64,000 nt of DNA, taken from Legionella_C sp048541585 (GTDB lineage: Bacteria > Pseudomonadota > Gammaproteobacteria > Legionellales > Legionellaceae). Both the position numbers and the translations under genes were made by a program. Under the pieces are notes generated by a model that was not told the DNA's origin, ran no database searches, and worked only from the letters and a program-made list of their open reading frames with translations. Positions within the stretch are counted from its first letter, which is position 1. Every line of letters starts with the position of its first letter. Below are positions 18,760 to 27,196 of this stretch, piece after piece. Location: NCBI RefSeq assembly GCF_048541585.1, contig NZ_CP183303.1:1364001-1428000 (forward strand), written 5' to 3'.

Positions 18760-19434
18760 TTAATCACGGCCTGAAAACGCACTTAAAAGTTGTAATAGGC
18801 TAATGAAAAGATTATAGATTGAAACAAAAAGTGAAATTGTTGCCGAGATATAATTTGTCTCGCCACCATGAATAATTTCACTAGTTTGTAATAAAATCAA
18901 TCCTGAAGAAATTAGCACAAAAGCTGCTGAAATAGCTAATTGTAAAGCTGGAATTTGAAAGAATAAACCAGCAATCATTGCTAAGAAAGCAACCATTACA
19001 CCAATAAATAAGAAACCACTTAAAAAGCTAAAATCTTTACGTGTTACCAAGGCATAACCAGATAAAGCAAAGAAAATCATTCCAGTACCACCTAAAGCAG
19101 TTGCGACAAGCTGAGGGCCATTAGAATAATGAGAAATAACTAAATTAAGAATGGGACCTAGGGTATAGCCTAAAAATCCAGTAAAGGCAAAGGCACTAAT
19201 TAAGCCAAAAACGCTATTTCTTAACGCTTGAGTTAAAAACATTAACCCATAAACACCTACAATCATTAAGATAGGGTTCATAGGTCTTACATTAAGCGCA
19301 AATGCAGTATAGGCTGTAAATGCACTAAATAGAAATGTCATACCTAATAAGAGGTAAGTATTTCGTAATACTTTATTGGTGGCTAGTACCGATTCGTTGC
19401 GCTGGCTTAAAATCGTTACATCATTCTGTTTCAT
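18760..19434 (-). CDS. Bax inhibitor-1 / YccA family membrane protein
   Basis: A 224-residue protein with seven hydrophobic helices after a polar N-terminus. This is the TMBIM/BI-1 layout, close to E. coli YccA/YbhL in length and composition. YccA binds and modulates the FtsH protease; other family members leak calcium in a pH-dependent way. The ATG at 19434 has a GGAG ribosome binding site with 6-nt spacing and is preferred to the TTG four codons upstream. It is monocistronic, with its own terminator. Confidence 0.88.
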   Translation of the reverse strand: MKQNDVTILSQRNESVLATNKVLRNTYLLLGMTFLFSAFTAYTAFALNVRPMNPILMIVGVYGLMFLTQALRNSVFGLISAFAFTGFLGYTLGPILNLVISHYSNGPQLVATALGGTGMIFFALSGYALVTRKDFSFLSGFLFIGVMVAFLAMIAGLFFQIPALQLAISAAFVLISSGLILLQTSEIIHGGETNYISATISLFVSIYNLFISLLQLLSAFSGRD

Positions 19435-19595
19435 GTATCGCTCCAAAATAATTTATAATGTTATTGTAGCATATATATGGTTAATTTTTATGTTTTTCAA
19501 GTCTATACATACTTAAAATACCACATAAGAGGTAAGTCTTAAAGAGTTTGTAACTAGAAAGAAATTGAATCAAAAATTTAATGAATAGGAAAATT

Positions 19596-20399
19596 ATGCC
19601 TAATGTTGCAGTGATACAAATGACTTCATCAAGCTCAGTAAAAGCTAATCTCACGCAAATTAAGGATTTATTGCAACAAATTGCTGACCAAGACATAGAT
19701 CTTGTTGTATTACCAGAAAACTTTGCCTTTATGGGAGTTAAAGAAACTGATAAATTAATTATTGCCGAACCGTTTGGGGATGGTGAAATTCAGACTGCTA
19801 TAAGTGAATTGGCTAAGCAATATAATTTATGGATTATTGCAGGAACTATACCTATTAAAGCAGCAGCTAATCGAGTACGTGCAGCTTGTTTAGTTTTTGA
19901 TAATACCGGTAAATGTCAGGCGAGATATGATAAAATTCATTTATTTGATGTTATTGTCACTGAAAAGGAAGCTTATCTTGAATCTGCTACAGTAGAGCCA
20001 GGCGATGAACTTGTTGTTATAGATACCCCGGTTGGCCGTATAGGTTTATCAGTTTGTTACGATGTGCGTTTCCCAGAATTGTATCGACAGCTTGAAAAAA
20101 AGGGTGCGCAATTATTTGTAGTTCCTTCAGCCTTCACTGCAGTTACAGGTCGAGCTCATTGGGAAGTATTGTTACGGTCGCGTGCAATAGAGAATTTATG
20201 TTATGTCTTAGCGCCTAACCAAGGTGGCTTACATGAAAATGGCCGGCAAACTTATGGACATAGTATGATTATACATCCTTGGGGAGAAATATTGGCACAA
20301 CTTTCTTCTGATCCTGGTATAATTAAAGCAACCATTGATTTAGAGCAGTTAGAACAATTAAGGCAACGTTTTCCTTGTAATCAACATCATAAATTGTAA
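19596..20399 (+). CDS. carbon-nitrogen hydrolase, Nit1-type amidase
   Basis: A 267-residue nitrilase-superfamily enzyme. The Glu-Lys-Cys triad is in PENFAFMG, YDKIHLFDV and SVCYDVRFPEL. The YDKIHLFDV form and the overall length favour the Nit1/YbeM subgroup, which hydrolyses deaminated glutathione (a metabolite-repair step). The ATG at 19596 has AGGA 5 nt upstream; an in-frame ATG five codons earlier has no ribosome binding site. The tldD gene follows after a hairpin. The substrate is inferred. Confidence 0.87.
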   Translation: MPNVAVIQMTSSSSVKANLTQIKDLLQQIADQDIDLVVLPENFAFMGVKETDKLIIAEPFGDGEIQTAISELAKQYNLWIIAGTIPIKAAANRVRAACLVFDNTGKCQARYDKIHLFDVIVTEKEAYLESATVEPGDELVVIDTPVGRIGLSVCYDVRFPELYRQLEKKGAQLFVVPSAFTAVTGRAHWEVLLRSRAIENLCYVLAPNQGGLHENGRQTYGHSMIIHPWGEILAQLSSDPGIIKATIDLEQLEQLRQRFPCNQHHKL

Positions 20400-20461
20400 A
20401 TTTACATCAATTGTTTAACGGTAACTAATAAGTTAAATTGCTGAAAGATTAGTTAATTTTT

Positions 20462-20483
20462 GGCTCATGTCTCTACATGAGCC
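20462..20483 (+). terminator. hairpin between the amidase gene and tldD
   Basis: A perfect 8-bp stem GGCTCATG / CATGAGCC with a 6-nt loop is followed by tgtgttt. The U-tract is interrupted, so this may be a weak terminator or a partial barrier rather than a full stop; tldD starts 22 nt later. Confidence 0.45.
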
Positions 20484-20505
20484 TGTGTTTAATAGGTAGG
20501 CTATC

Positions 20506-21948
20506 ATGACTCAGGCACTGGCTATTGCTAAAGATATTATTTTAAAACCTGCATCGCTTGATGAGACAGCAATTGCAAAATTGTTGCATTCATTTATGGG
20601 GCGACATATTGACGATGCTGACCTTTATTTTCAAAGTAGCATTTATGAATCATGGTATTTAGAGGATTCAGCGGTAAAAAGTGGTAGTTATTCTATTGAC
20701 CGTGGTGTCGGAATACGGGCAATCAGTGGTGATAAGACTGGTTATGCCTATTGTGACGATATTATGCTATCAGCGATTGAGCGAGCAGCAGAAGCGGCTC
20801 GGTCAATTGCTTTAACGAGTGCAAAGCCATTACAGACGGTTGCTATTAAAGGTGCACCTATTGCGAAATATGCAGGAATTAATCCAATTGATAGCATGAC
20901 TAAACAAGAAAAAATTGCTCTTTTAGAGTCTATTGATAAAGAAGCAAGGAAACTTGACCCACGTGTTATTCAAGTCAATGCATCATTAAATGGTTGCTAT
21001 GAAGCCGTAATGATTGCAGGCCTACATGGCGAGTTAGTTGCTGATATTAGACCGCTAGTCAGTGTAAATGTTAGTGTCATTGTTGAAGATAAAAATGGTA
21101 GACGTGAAGCAGCACGTTCGGGTGGTGGTGGTCGAGTAGCGTATTCTTATTTTTTACAGCAGGAAAAAGCGCTAGAGTATGCTCGTGAAGCAGTACGCGA
21201 AGCATTAATCAATTTAGAAGCCCAGGCAGCACCTGCAGGCTCCATGCCTGTTGTGCTTGGACCAGGTTGGCCTGGCGTATTATTACATGAAGCAGTAGGA
21301 CATGGGTTAGAAGGTGATTTCAATCGTAAGGGATTATCAGCTTTTTCAGGCAAACTTGGTCAACAAGTAGCAGCTAAAGGCATTACAGTGGTTGATGATG
21401 GCACCATACCTGATCGCCGTGGCTCATTAACTATTGATGATGAAGGGACGCCAAGTCAATGTACAACATTGATTGAAGACGGCAAGCTTGTTAATTATAT
21501 GCAAGATAAATTAAATGCGCGTTTAATGGGGATGCAGCCTACGGGAAATTGTCGCCGTGAGTCTTATGCTCATTTACCTATGCCACGCATGACCAATACG
21601 TATATGCTTGCAGGCAAACATGACCCAGAAGAAATTATTCGCTCGGTTAAAAAAGGCCTTTATGCTGTTAACTTTGGTGGCGGGCAAGTTGATATTACTT
21701 CAGGACAATTTGTATTTTCGGCCAGTGAAGCTTACTTAATTGAAGATGGTAAAATAACTAAACCTGTAAAAGGGGCAACGCTTATCGGCAATGGTCCTGA
21801 TGTAATGAAAAAAATTAGTATGATAGGTAATGACTTGTCACTAGACGCCGGTATTGGTGTGTGTGGCAAAGATGGACAATCCGTACCCGTTGGGGTTGGG
21901 CAACCTACTTTAAAAATAGACGCTTTAACAGTAGGTGGTACACGGTAA
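20506..21948 (+). CDS. tldD: metalloprotease TldD
   Basis: A 480-residue protein (E. coli TldD has 481). The zinc-binding motif His261-Glu-Ala-Val-Gly-His266 lies in LLHEAVGHGLEGD, and the Gly-rich VGGTR C-terminus is typical. TldD pairs with TldE (PmbA) as a heterodimer that degrades unfolded peptides, matures microcin B17 and processes the CcdA antitoxin in E. coli. tldE is not in this window. Confidence 0.95.
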   Translation: MTQALAIAKDIILKPASLDETAIAKLLHSFMGRHIDDADLYFQSSIYESWYLEDSAVKSGSYSIDRGVGIRAISGDKTGYAYCDDIMLSAIERAAEAARSIALTSAKPLQTVAIKGAPIAKYAGINPIDSMTKQEKIALLESIDKEARKLDPRVIQVNASLNGCYEAVMIAGLHGELVADIRPLVSVNVSVIVEDKNGRREAARSGGGGRVAYSYFLQQEKALEYAREAVREALINLEAQAAPAGSMPVVLGPGWPGVLLHEAVGHGLEGDFNRKGLSAFSGKLGQQVAAKGITVVDDGTIPDRRGSLTIDDEGTPSQCTTLIEDGKLVNYMQDKLNARLMGMQPTGNCRRESYAHLPMPRMTNTYMLAGKHDPEEIIRSVKKGLYAVNFGGGQVDITSGQFVFSASEAYLIEDGKITKPVKGATLIGNGPDVMKKISMIGNDLSLDAGIGVCGKDGQSVPVGVGQPTLKIDALTVGGTR

Positions 21949-22125
21949 TTTAGCCGCTGTTGAAAGGCGCTTTTTGCCAGGTCAATGGTTTACAGTTTGG
22001 CTAGGGCTAATTGCAACAATTAGATTACTAGGTCATACGAACTTGGCGCATCTATTTAACAATATTTGCTCATAAATTAACTATTTGTTAAAATTCAAAT
22101 CTTTTTGCTGTTTAATAGGTATCCA

Positions 22126-23106
22126 ATGAAGGCGGTAAGTCAGCGATTTCGAAGTAATATAGACAATGATAATTCTAATTTAACGAAGCCAGCTGGGACT
22201 CTTTTAGAAGAGCTTAATAATCAATTTCTAACTCAGCATCACGAAGCTGCACAAGCAAAAGAAAAAAAGTTAACTCATGTTATTGTTAATCTATGTGGCA
22301 AGCTCTCTTTGTGGGTTAAACAAGATAATGGATTTATAAAAAAGGATGAAGCGACTATTCCGTCCCCAGAAGGATCTTATACTAGATTAAAACAAATCTC
22401 ACATATCCCTGTACTTATTGCAGAATACGTTAAGGAATTTAATGCAGGTATAATTGATATGACGGAATTTAAAAAGCGAATGACCGACATACACAATTGT
22501 TTGTCGCTTATTTTAAAAGATTTACCAACTATCTTTACTGCTGAAAATATAGAAAATCAAAGCCAAATTTTAATAGAAACACAAAACTTAATTTTAACGT
22601 TTATTAAAGATGAGAATCTTAAACACACATCACAACAGCTTAAGGTCTATTTAGCGACAATAAAACATCTATTAGACAAAAATATTGATTTAGGCGGCGA
22701 AGCTATTATTAATGAATTGGACGAGCAAATAGACAAATGGAATCTAAAAAATAGTCCTCAGTTAATGTTTACGCGTGCTCTTATTGTAGGCCCGCATGGT
22801 CCTAGAGATGGTGAGCCTATGACGCAGTACTTTGAAAGTTTATTTAGTAAATTTAACTTAAGTGTAAATGACAACGATATGCAAAATCGAAGTGTTTATT
22901 ATGTCGAAACGCTACCTCAATTGATGAGCAAGATAGATATTAAAGAGGATTTAATCGAAGGCTTCTTACTAGGCTCTGAATTTAATAAATCAATTGGAAA
23001 AAAGTTTTTCTCTAATCCCAATACTTTATTTAGAGATTTACTAAAACATGCTGCACATAAAAGTATAGAGCAAAAATTAGATTCTTTGGCATGTATACCG
23101 AGGTAA
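22126..23106 (+). CDS. hypothetical protein, 326 aa
   Basis: A soluble, mostly helical, Lys/Asp-rich protein with no signal peptide or membrane segment and no family I recognise. Features: helix-rich residues 20-200, then a distinct segment RALIVGPHGPRDGEPMTQYF. I use the ATG at 22126, with AGGT as ribosome binding site, in place of a TTG seven codons earlier. It could be a cytosolic or translocated protein; the C-terminus (EQKLDSLACIPR) does not show the acidic block of many Dot/Icm substrates. It ends in a shared terminator with the convergent large gene. Confidence 0.62.
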   Translation: MKAVSQRFRSNIDNDNSNLTKPAGTLLEELNNQFLTQHHEAAQAKEKKLTHVIVNLCGKLSLWVKQDNGFIKKDEATIPSPEGSYTRLKQISHIPVLIAEYVKEFNAGIIDMTEFKKRMTDIHNCLSLILKDLPTIFTAENIENQSQILIETQNLILTFIKDENLKHTSQQLKVYLATIKHLLDKNIDLGGEAIINELDEQIDKWNLKNSPQLMFTRALIVGPHGPRDGEPMTQYFESLFSKFNLSVNDNDMQNRSVYYVETLPQLMSKIDIKEDLIEGFLLGSEFNKSIGKKFFSNPNTLFRDLLKHAAHKSIEQKLDSLACIPR

Positions 23107-23208
23107 AGTAATTTGGTCTGGCTTAGGTATAACTGTCACTATCACCTATAAATTTAGGTTTAGCTTTTTTAACCAGCAAAAATTTACTTTAACTAATTTA
23201 ATAACTAA

Positions 23209-23240
23209 GTACTCTACTCTTGGTTTAAAGAGTAGAGTAT
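23209..23240. terminator. bidirectional hairpin between convergent genes
   Basis: A perfect inverted repeat TACTCTACTCT / AGAGTAGAGTA with an 8-nt loop lies between the stop codons of two convergent genes. Tracts following it are U-rich in part on both strands (ttcatttt on plus; ttagttatt on minus), so it can serve either gene. Confidence 0.65.
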
Positions 23241-23245
23241 TCATT

Positions 23246-26200
23246 TTAAGGTTTAAATGTTCTTGTAGCTAAAGAATCAAGGCTGTGTAAATCTTTAGTT
23301 CTATGGTTTGCGGCATCTGCAAAGTCTGAACCAATACCAAATTCATTACGGGATAAGATTATTTGTTGATTCGAATCATAGGTAGGTAATACCCAAAACG
23401 GATCATCAAATGCTCGAACATTAGCGCCCATTAACTTAGCAAATTTTTTCCCAAAAGCCGTACTTACAACTCCATCACAGGTATATAACCAGATTTCAGC
23501 ATTAGGAGCCCATGCCTTTTTTAAATTTGCTAAAGCAGCTTTATTAGCAGGATTATTTAAAATAGTGGTAATAATGGATGTATCAATTCCAGGCGAATCA
23601 ATATCAGCTTGATTAGGAAGGGTAGTACCCCATTTACCTTGAGTAGTTAAGGTACCCATAAAACCTATACTATTTGTTCCTGCATATAAGAATAAATTAA
23701 GGCGGGTTACTCTAGCAGGGTAACTTTGACCAAAACCTGCTACTTTAGGAGCAAAATAATTGACTACACTGATTAAGTCTGCAACGGAATTTATCACTTG
23801 GCCAAAAGGTTTAGTGGCCTGATTATTAGCGCTTGTCGCAGCCGGACTAATTACTTCAAAATCTTCTGCAGCTGGGCGCCATTTATCATTCATTAAGCCC
23901 TGTACTTCAGCAGCGTCGTCTGGCCAGGGACGAGGAAAATTAGCATAGCAAGCTAACTCATAGCTAATAACCCCACTGACTTTTAAACTGGAACCAGCCT
24001 TACTTGATCCTTGAGTAGCAGGGATGATACTAGCACCTGATTGCCCTAAACTACCCCAATTCATTTTTGATAGTACATCATCTGCACGGCTAGTATTACC
24101 ATTAAACATATTACGATATTCTTCCGGCACACCAGGCATATAGGAGCCGTCCGTTGAATTACCAGCTCCACCTCCGCTAGTGCCACCTGGCCCAGGTGAT
24201 GTTGAACTGTCTACTGTACTACTTCCATTAGTAGAGGAGTTCCCAATACGAGGCGAATTTTTATCCATTTCAGCGGCAGTATTTAGTAATGCGCCACCTT
24301 CTGAAATATTTTTGCTAGAGCCTGCATTGCCAGCTGGAAGACCCATAGCAGCTAGCGCAAGTTGAGCTGCAATCTTTTTCTCTTCAATATCTTTTTGAGC
24401 AGCAACTACTAAATTAGCAGCAGCTTGTTTACCTGCTTCGGTACTTGCACTAGTAGCATATCCAGCTAGATTCTGAGCGAGTGATGCTGTAGCTGCAAGT
24501 CCTGACATATCACGGAACATATTGCCATTTTGGACTGCATTTAAAATAGCACCAACGCCGGTTGGATCAGGTAAAGTAGTCGGATTCATAATATTTAGCA
24601 CCGGCGCGCTTAACTGTCCTGGTGTAGCATCAACAGGTTGTGCTCTAGATTCCATTTGAATTGCTGCAATCTCAGGGGGCTGTAAAGGAATAGGAGAATC
24701 TTGCCAATTCCAGAATCGAGTTGCGTCGAGTTTTTCTGCAGAATTAGAGCGGCCTAATACTGCTTCTGCAAATACACCACCGGTAGGAATAGGAACAAGC
24801 TGCTCTGCTGCCGTAGCAGCACCTAAGATTAAACCACGCTCTTTAAGCCAAGCTTTCCAATTGTTATGTGCTTCATCGTTACTGTTAACTTCATTTTCTG
24901 AAATTCCTGCTGCTTCTATAAAGCTTGGCATGCGAAATACCAAATAATTACTAGCAACCATAACAGGATTGGGATCAATCAAATCAGCTATAGGTTTACC
25001 TTCAAAGGTATAAGCTGAGAGAAGTAAAGCAATACTAGATGGGTCTAATGATCGCCAAATGGCCTTACTATAGTGCAACCGATTTTGTTCAAGGTGAATG
25101 CGTAATTCGGCTTCACTTTCGTTAGTTACGAAACTACATACGGCGGAATCTAGTGCATTAGGGGTAATTTCAATAGGAATACTAAGTGGAAATTTGGCAC
25201 TTCCATAACCTAATTGTAGCGTTAATTTTCCAATTAAATAATTTGTACTAGTAGAAGATACGCGAATTTCACTAATTTCTTGAATAGGAATTACATCATT
25301 TGTTACCCACTCTAAAATACTTAAGCTTGTCATAGCAAGCGAACTTCCAGACTGAAGTTGTATTTTAACGCCGTTAATTGTAATAGGTGCATTCCCTTGG
25401 GCACGTAATTCAAAAGAAAGTCCACTAAGCTCTGTTTCACCCGGTAAAAATAGATCACTTGTTCCGGGCCGCACAACGCTTCCTAAAGTAATTCGAGAGG
25501 CCCTTACTAATTCTTCCTTAACCCAAGATAGCTGATCTAAAGAATTCGTTACAGCAGCTGCTGATGAGGGCGCAACTTCAGTATTTGTACTAGTTGCAGA
25601 AGATATATTTTCACTTTCTAATGCATTTAAACTACGAGAAATTGTAGTTGTGGCTGCTGCTTTTAGTGGTAAACGATCAAGGCCTGTGAATCTATCAAAA
25701 ATAGTTTTTGTAGGTCTTAAGGGTAAAGTTGGCTTAATCATAACTGAACCAAATTCTACACTTAGCAATTCCTTTATACGTCGATTTAGCGCTGCATTTG
25801 CTAATACACCTTGATAGCGTTCAATAATGGCACGATTAAACTCTATTAATTTCATTGGCACAAATAGACAGCGCTCAACTTGCTGTAACTGCACATTAAC
25901 ACGATAAATTTCAATAACTTCAAAATATTGAATTGTTAAGGCATGCATATGGTTATAGTTCGCTAGAATGCGAGTTGAAACACTTTGATGTTCTTCTTCC
26001 GAAACCTCTTTGACTATGGATGCTCTGCGATCACGCACGGATGATGCGGCTTGTTGAGTTGCGTCAGAAACGCGTTGATTCATTGTTGCTGCTAAATTAC
26101 GTGTGCCTGAAGAAGAAGAAAAACTTTCTGCATTGGAGGTCGTTGTAGCAGATGAGCCACTTCCACCAAGCGTTAATGGACCTAGGCTTAAGCCTAATCC

Positions 26201-27112
26201 ACCACCGCCAGCACTTGTCGTTGAGCTGCCATTGGTGCGCGAAAAGCCTGTCTGTGCTTCTGAAGCGACGGCATCTTGTACCTCACTGATGGCACGATTA
26301 TGAGTACTCGTATTTGTTAATTGTTCCGACTCAGTAATATTTTCCTCACCTGTTGCGTTAGTACGGCGGGACCAATCTAAAACAGCTATACGTGTGCTTT
26401 CTCCTGGCGCAAGCGCTACACTGTGTAGTAAATTACCCAGTGTTACACCCTGGGCAAACCATGATTGAGAAAAGGTAAGCAGTGCGCCAACAGCGGGTGC
26501 TTTAAAGCCGAAATCTGCAGAAACTGTAGGAGAAATATCAATAGGTCCTGCCGAAGTTAAATCAGTTGTTTCCCCGGGAGTAACCTGATCAATGACTACC
26601 GTTTGATAATAATGTCTTTCTGTAGGATATTCCCCTAAACGAGGTACAAGTTCGCTGGCCTCTTCACCCTCATTAATTGGTAGTATGGCGGCATTTAATA
26701 TAACCTGGGCTGCACAAAAGGGAGGCCATCTTCCTAAATCACCTACTGTTTCTACTTGTAACTTATTTTTAATTTCTGTAGCAAGTGGTGTATTAATTTC
26801 TCTAAGTAAAGCAATATCTGCTTCTACCAAGGATGAAGGTGTTGCTGGAGAATCGTCATCTATAAAGCTACTTGGTACGCGCCCTAAACGTGCTATGACT
26901 GAGAGTCCTGCGCCATTGGCTGCATTAGCAATCTCAAAAGCTAATTTAAAAAGAGAAGAGTTTGCGAGATCGTATATTTTTTTTATGCCTAGTTTATTAA
27001 GCGTTTGCTCCACTTCAGTAGATATACCTAATAAGGCAGAAACAGGCTGTCCTAGGGCAGCGAGAGCGTCCATTTTTGTATAACTATATTTTAATCCGTC
27101 ACGATACCCCAT
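23246..27112 (-). CDS. large protein of unknown function, 1288 aa
   Basis: This does not match a characterised protein I know. Residues 18-58 and 94-135 are two related helical repeats (LGISTEVEQTLNKLGIKKIYD; LATEIKNKLQVETVGDLG) resembling helix-hairpin-helix modules. Residues 215-250 hold WFAQGVTLGNLLHSVALAPG and STRIAVLDWSRR, a block I associate with large uncharacterised bacterial proteins. Residues 290-340 and about 930-1010 are Gly/Ser/Thr-rich linkers; 340-380 is coiled-coil-like. The C-terminal 150 residues have a LFLYAGTNS strand and IWLYTCDG with Cys1212, like the strand-His/strand-Cys layout of DUF4347/caspase-like domains but without the His. There is no signal peptide. G+C looks higher than in neighbours. 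The ATG has a GGAG site. Confidence 0.75.
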   Translation of the reverse strand: MGYRDGLKYSYTKMDALAALGQPVSALLGISTEVEQTLNKLGIKKIYDLANSSLFKLAFEIANAANGAGLSVIARLGRVPSSFIDDDSPATPSSLVEADIALLREINTPLATEIKNKLQVETVGDLGRWPPFCAAQVILNAAILPINEGEEASELVPRLGEYPTERHYYQTVVIDQVTPGETTDLTSAGPIDISPTVSADFGFKAPAVGALLTFSQSWFAQGVTLGNLLHSVALAPGESTRIAVLDWSRRTNATGEENITESEQLTNTSTHNRAISEVQDAVASEAQTGFSRTNGSSTTSAGGGGLGLSLGPLTLGGSGSSATTTSNAESFSSSSGTRNLAATMNQRVSDATQQAASSVRDRRASIVKEVSEEEHQSVSTRILANYNHMHALTIQYFEVIEIYRVNVQLQQVERCLFVPMKLIEFNRAIIERYQGVLANAALNRRIKELLSVEFGSVMIKPTLPLRPTKTIFDRFTGLDRLPLKAAATTTISRSLNALESENISSATSTNTEVAPSSAAAVTNSLDQLSWVKEELVRASRITLGSVVRPGTSDLFLPGETELSGLSFELRAQGNAPITINGVKIQLQSGSSLAMTSLSILEWVTNDVIPIQEISEIRVSSTSTNYLIGKLTLQLGYGSAKFPLSIPIEITPNALDSAVCSFVTNESEAELRIHLEQNRLHYSKAIWRSLDPSSIALLLSAYTFEGKPIADLIDPNPVMVASNYLVFRMPSFIEAAGISENEVNSNDEAHNNWKAWLKERGLILGAATAAEQLVPIPTGGVFAEAVLGRSNSAEKLDATRFWNWQDSPIPLQPPEIAAIQMESRAQPVDATPGQLSAPVLNIMNPTTLPDPTGVGAILNAVQNGNMFRDMSGLAATASLAQNLAGYATSASTEAGKQAAANLVVAAQKDIEEKKIAAQLALAAMGLPAGNAGSSKNISEGGALLNTAAEMDKNSPRIGNSSTNGSSTVDSSTSPGPGGTSGGGAGNSTDGSYMPGVPEEYRNMFNGNTSRADDVLSKMNWGSLGQSGASIIPATQGSSKAGSSLKVSGVISYELACYANFPRPWPDDAAEVQGLMNDKWRPAAEDFEVISPAATSANNQATKPFGQVINSVADLISVVNYFAPKVAGFGQSYPARVTRLNLFLYAGTNSIGFMGTLTTQGKWGTTLPNQADIDSPGIDTSIITTILNNPANKAALANLKKAWAPNAEIWLYTCDGVVSTAFGKKFAKLMGANVRAFDDPFWVLPTYDSNQQIILSRNEFGIGSDFADAANHRTKDLHSLDSLATRTFKP

Positions 27113-27196
27113 ACCTATCTCCGCAAAATTTTTTTCTATATCGACAAGCGAAGTAAAAAGTTAAGTAAATTTTGACAGTAATGGGTAAAGTGTATT

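Noticed and set aside
24180..27083. Several plus-strand frames opposite the 1288-residue gene
   Set aside because: They are mirror frames of Gly/Ser/Ala-rich coding sequence, with no start signals and Pro/Ser-biased composition typical of antisense frames.
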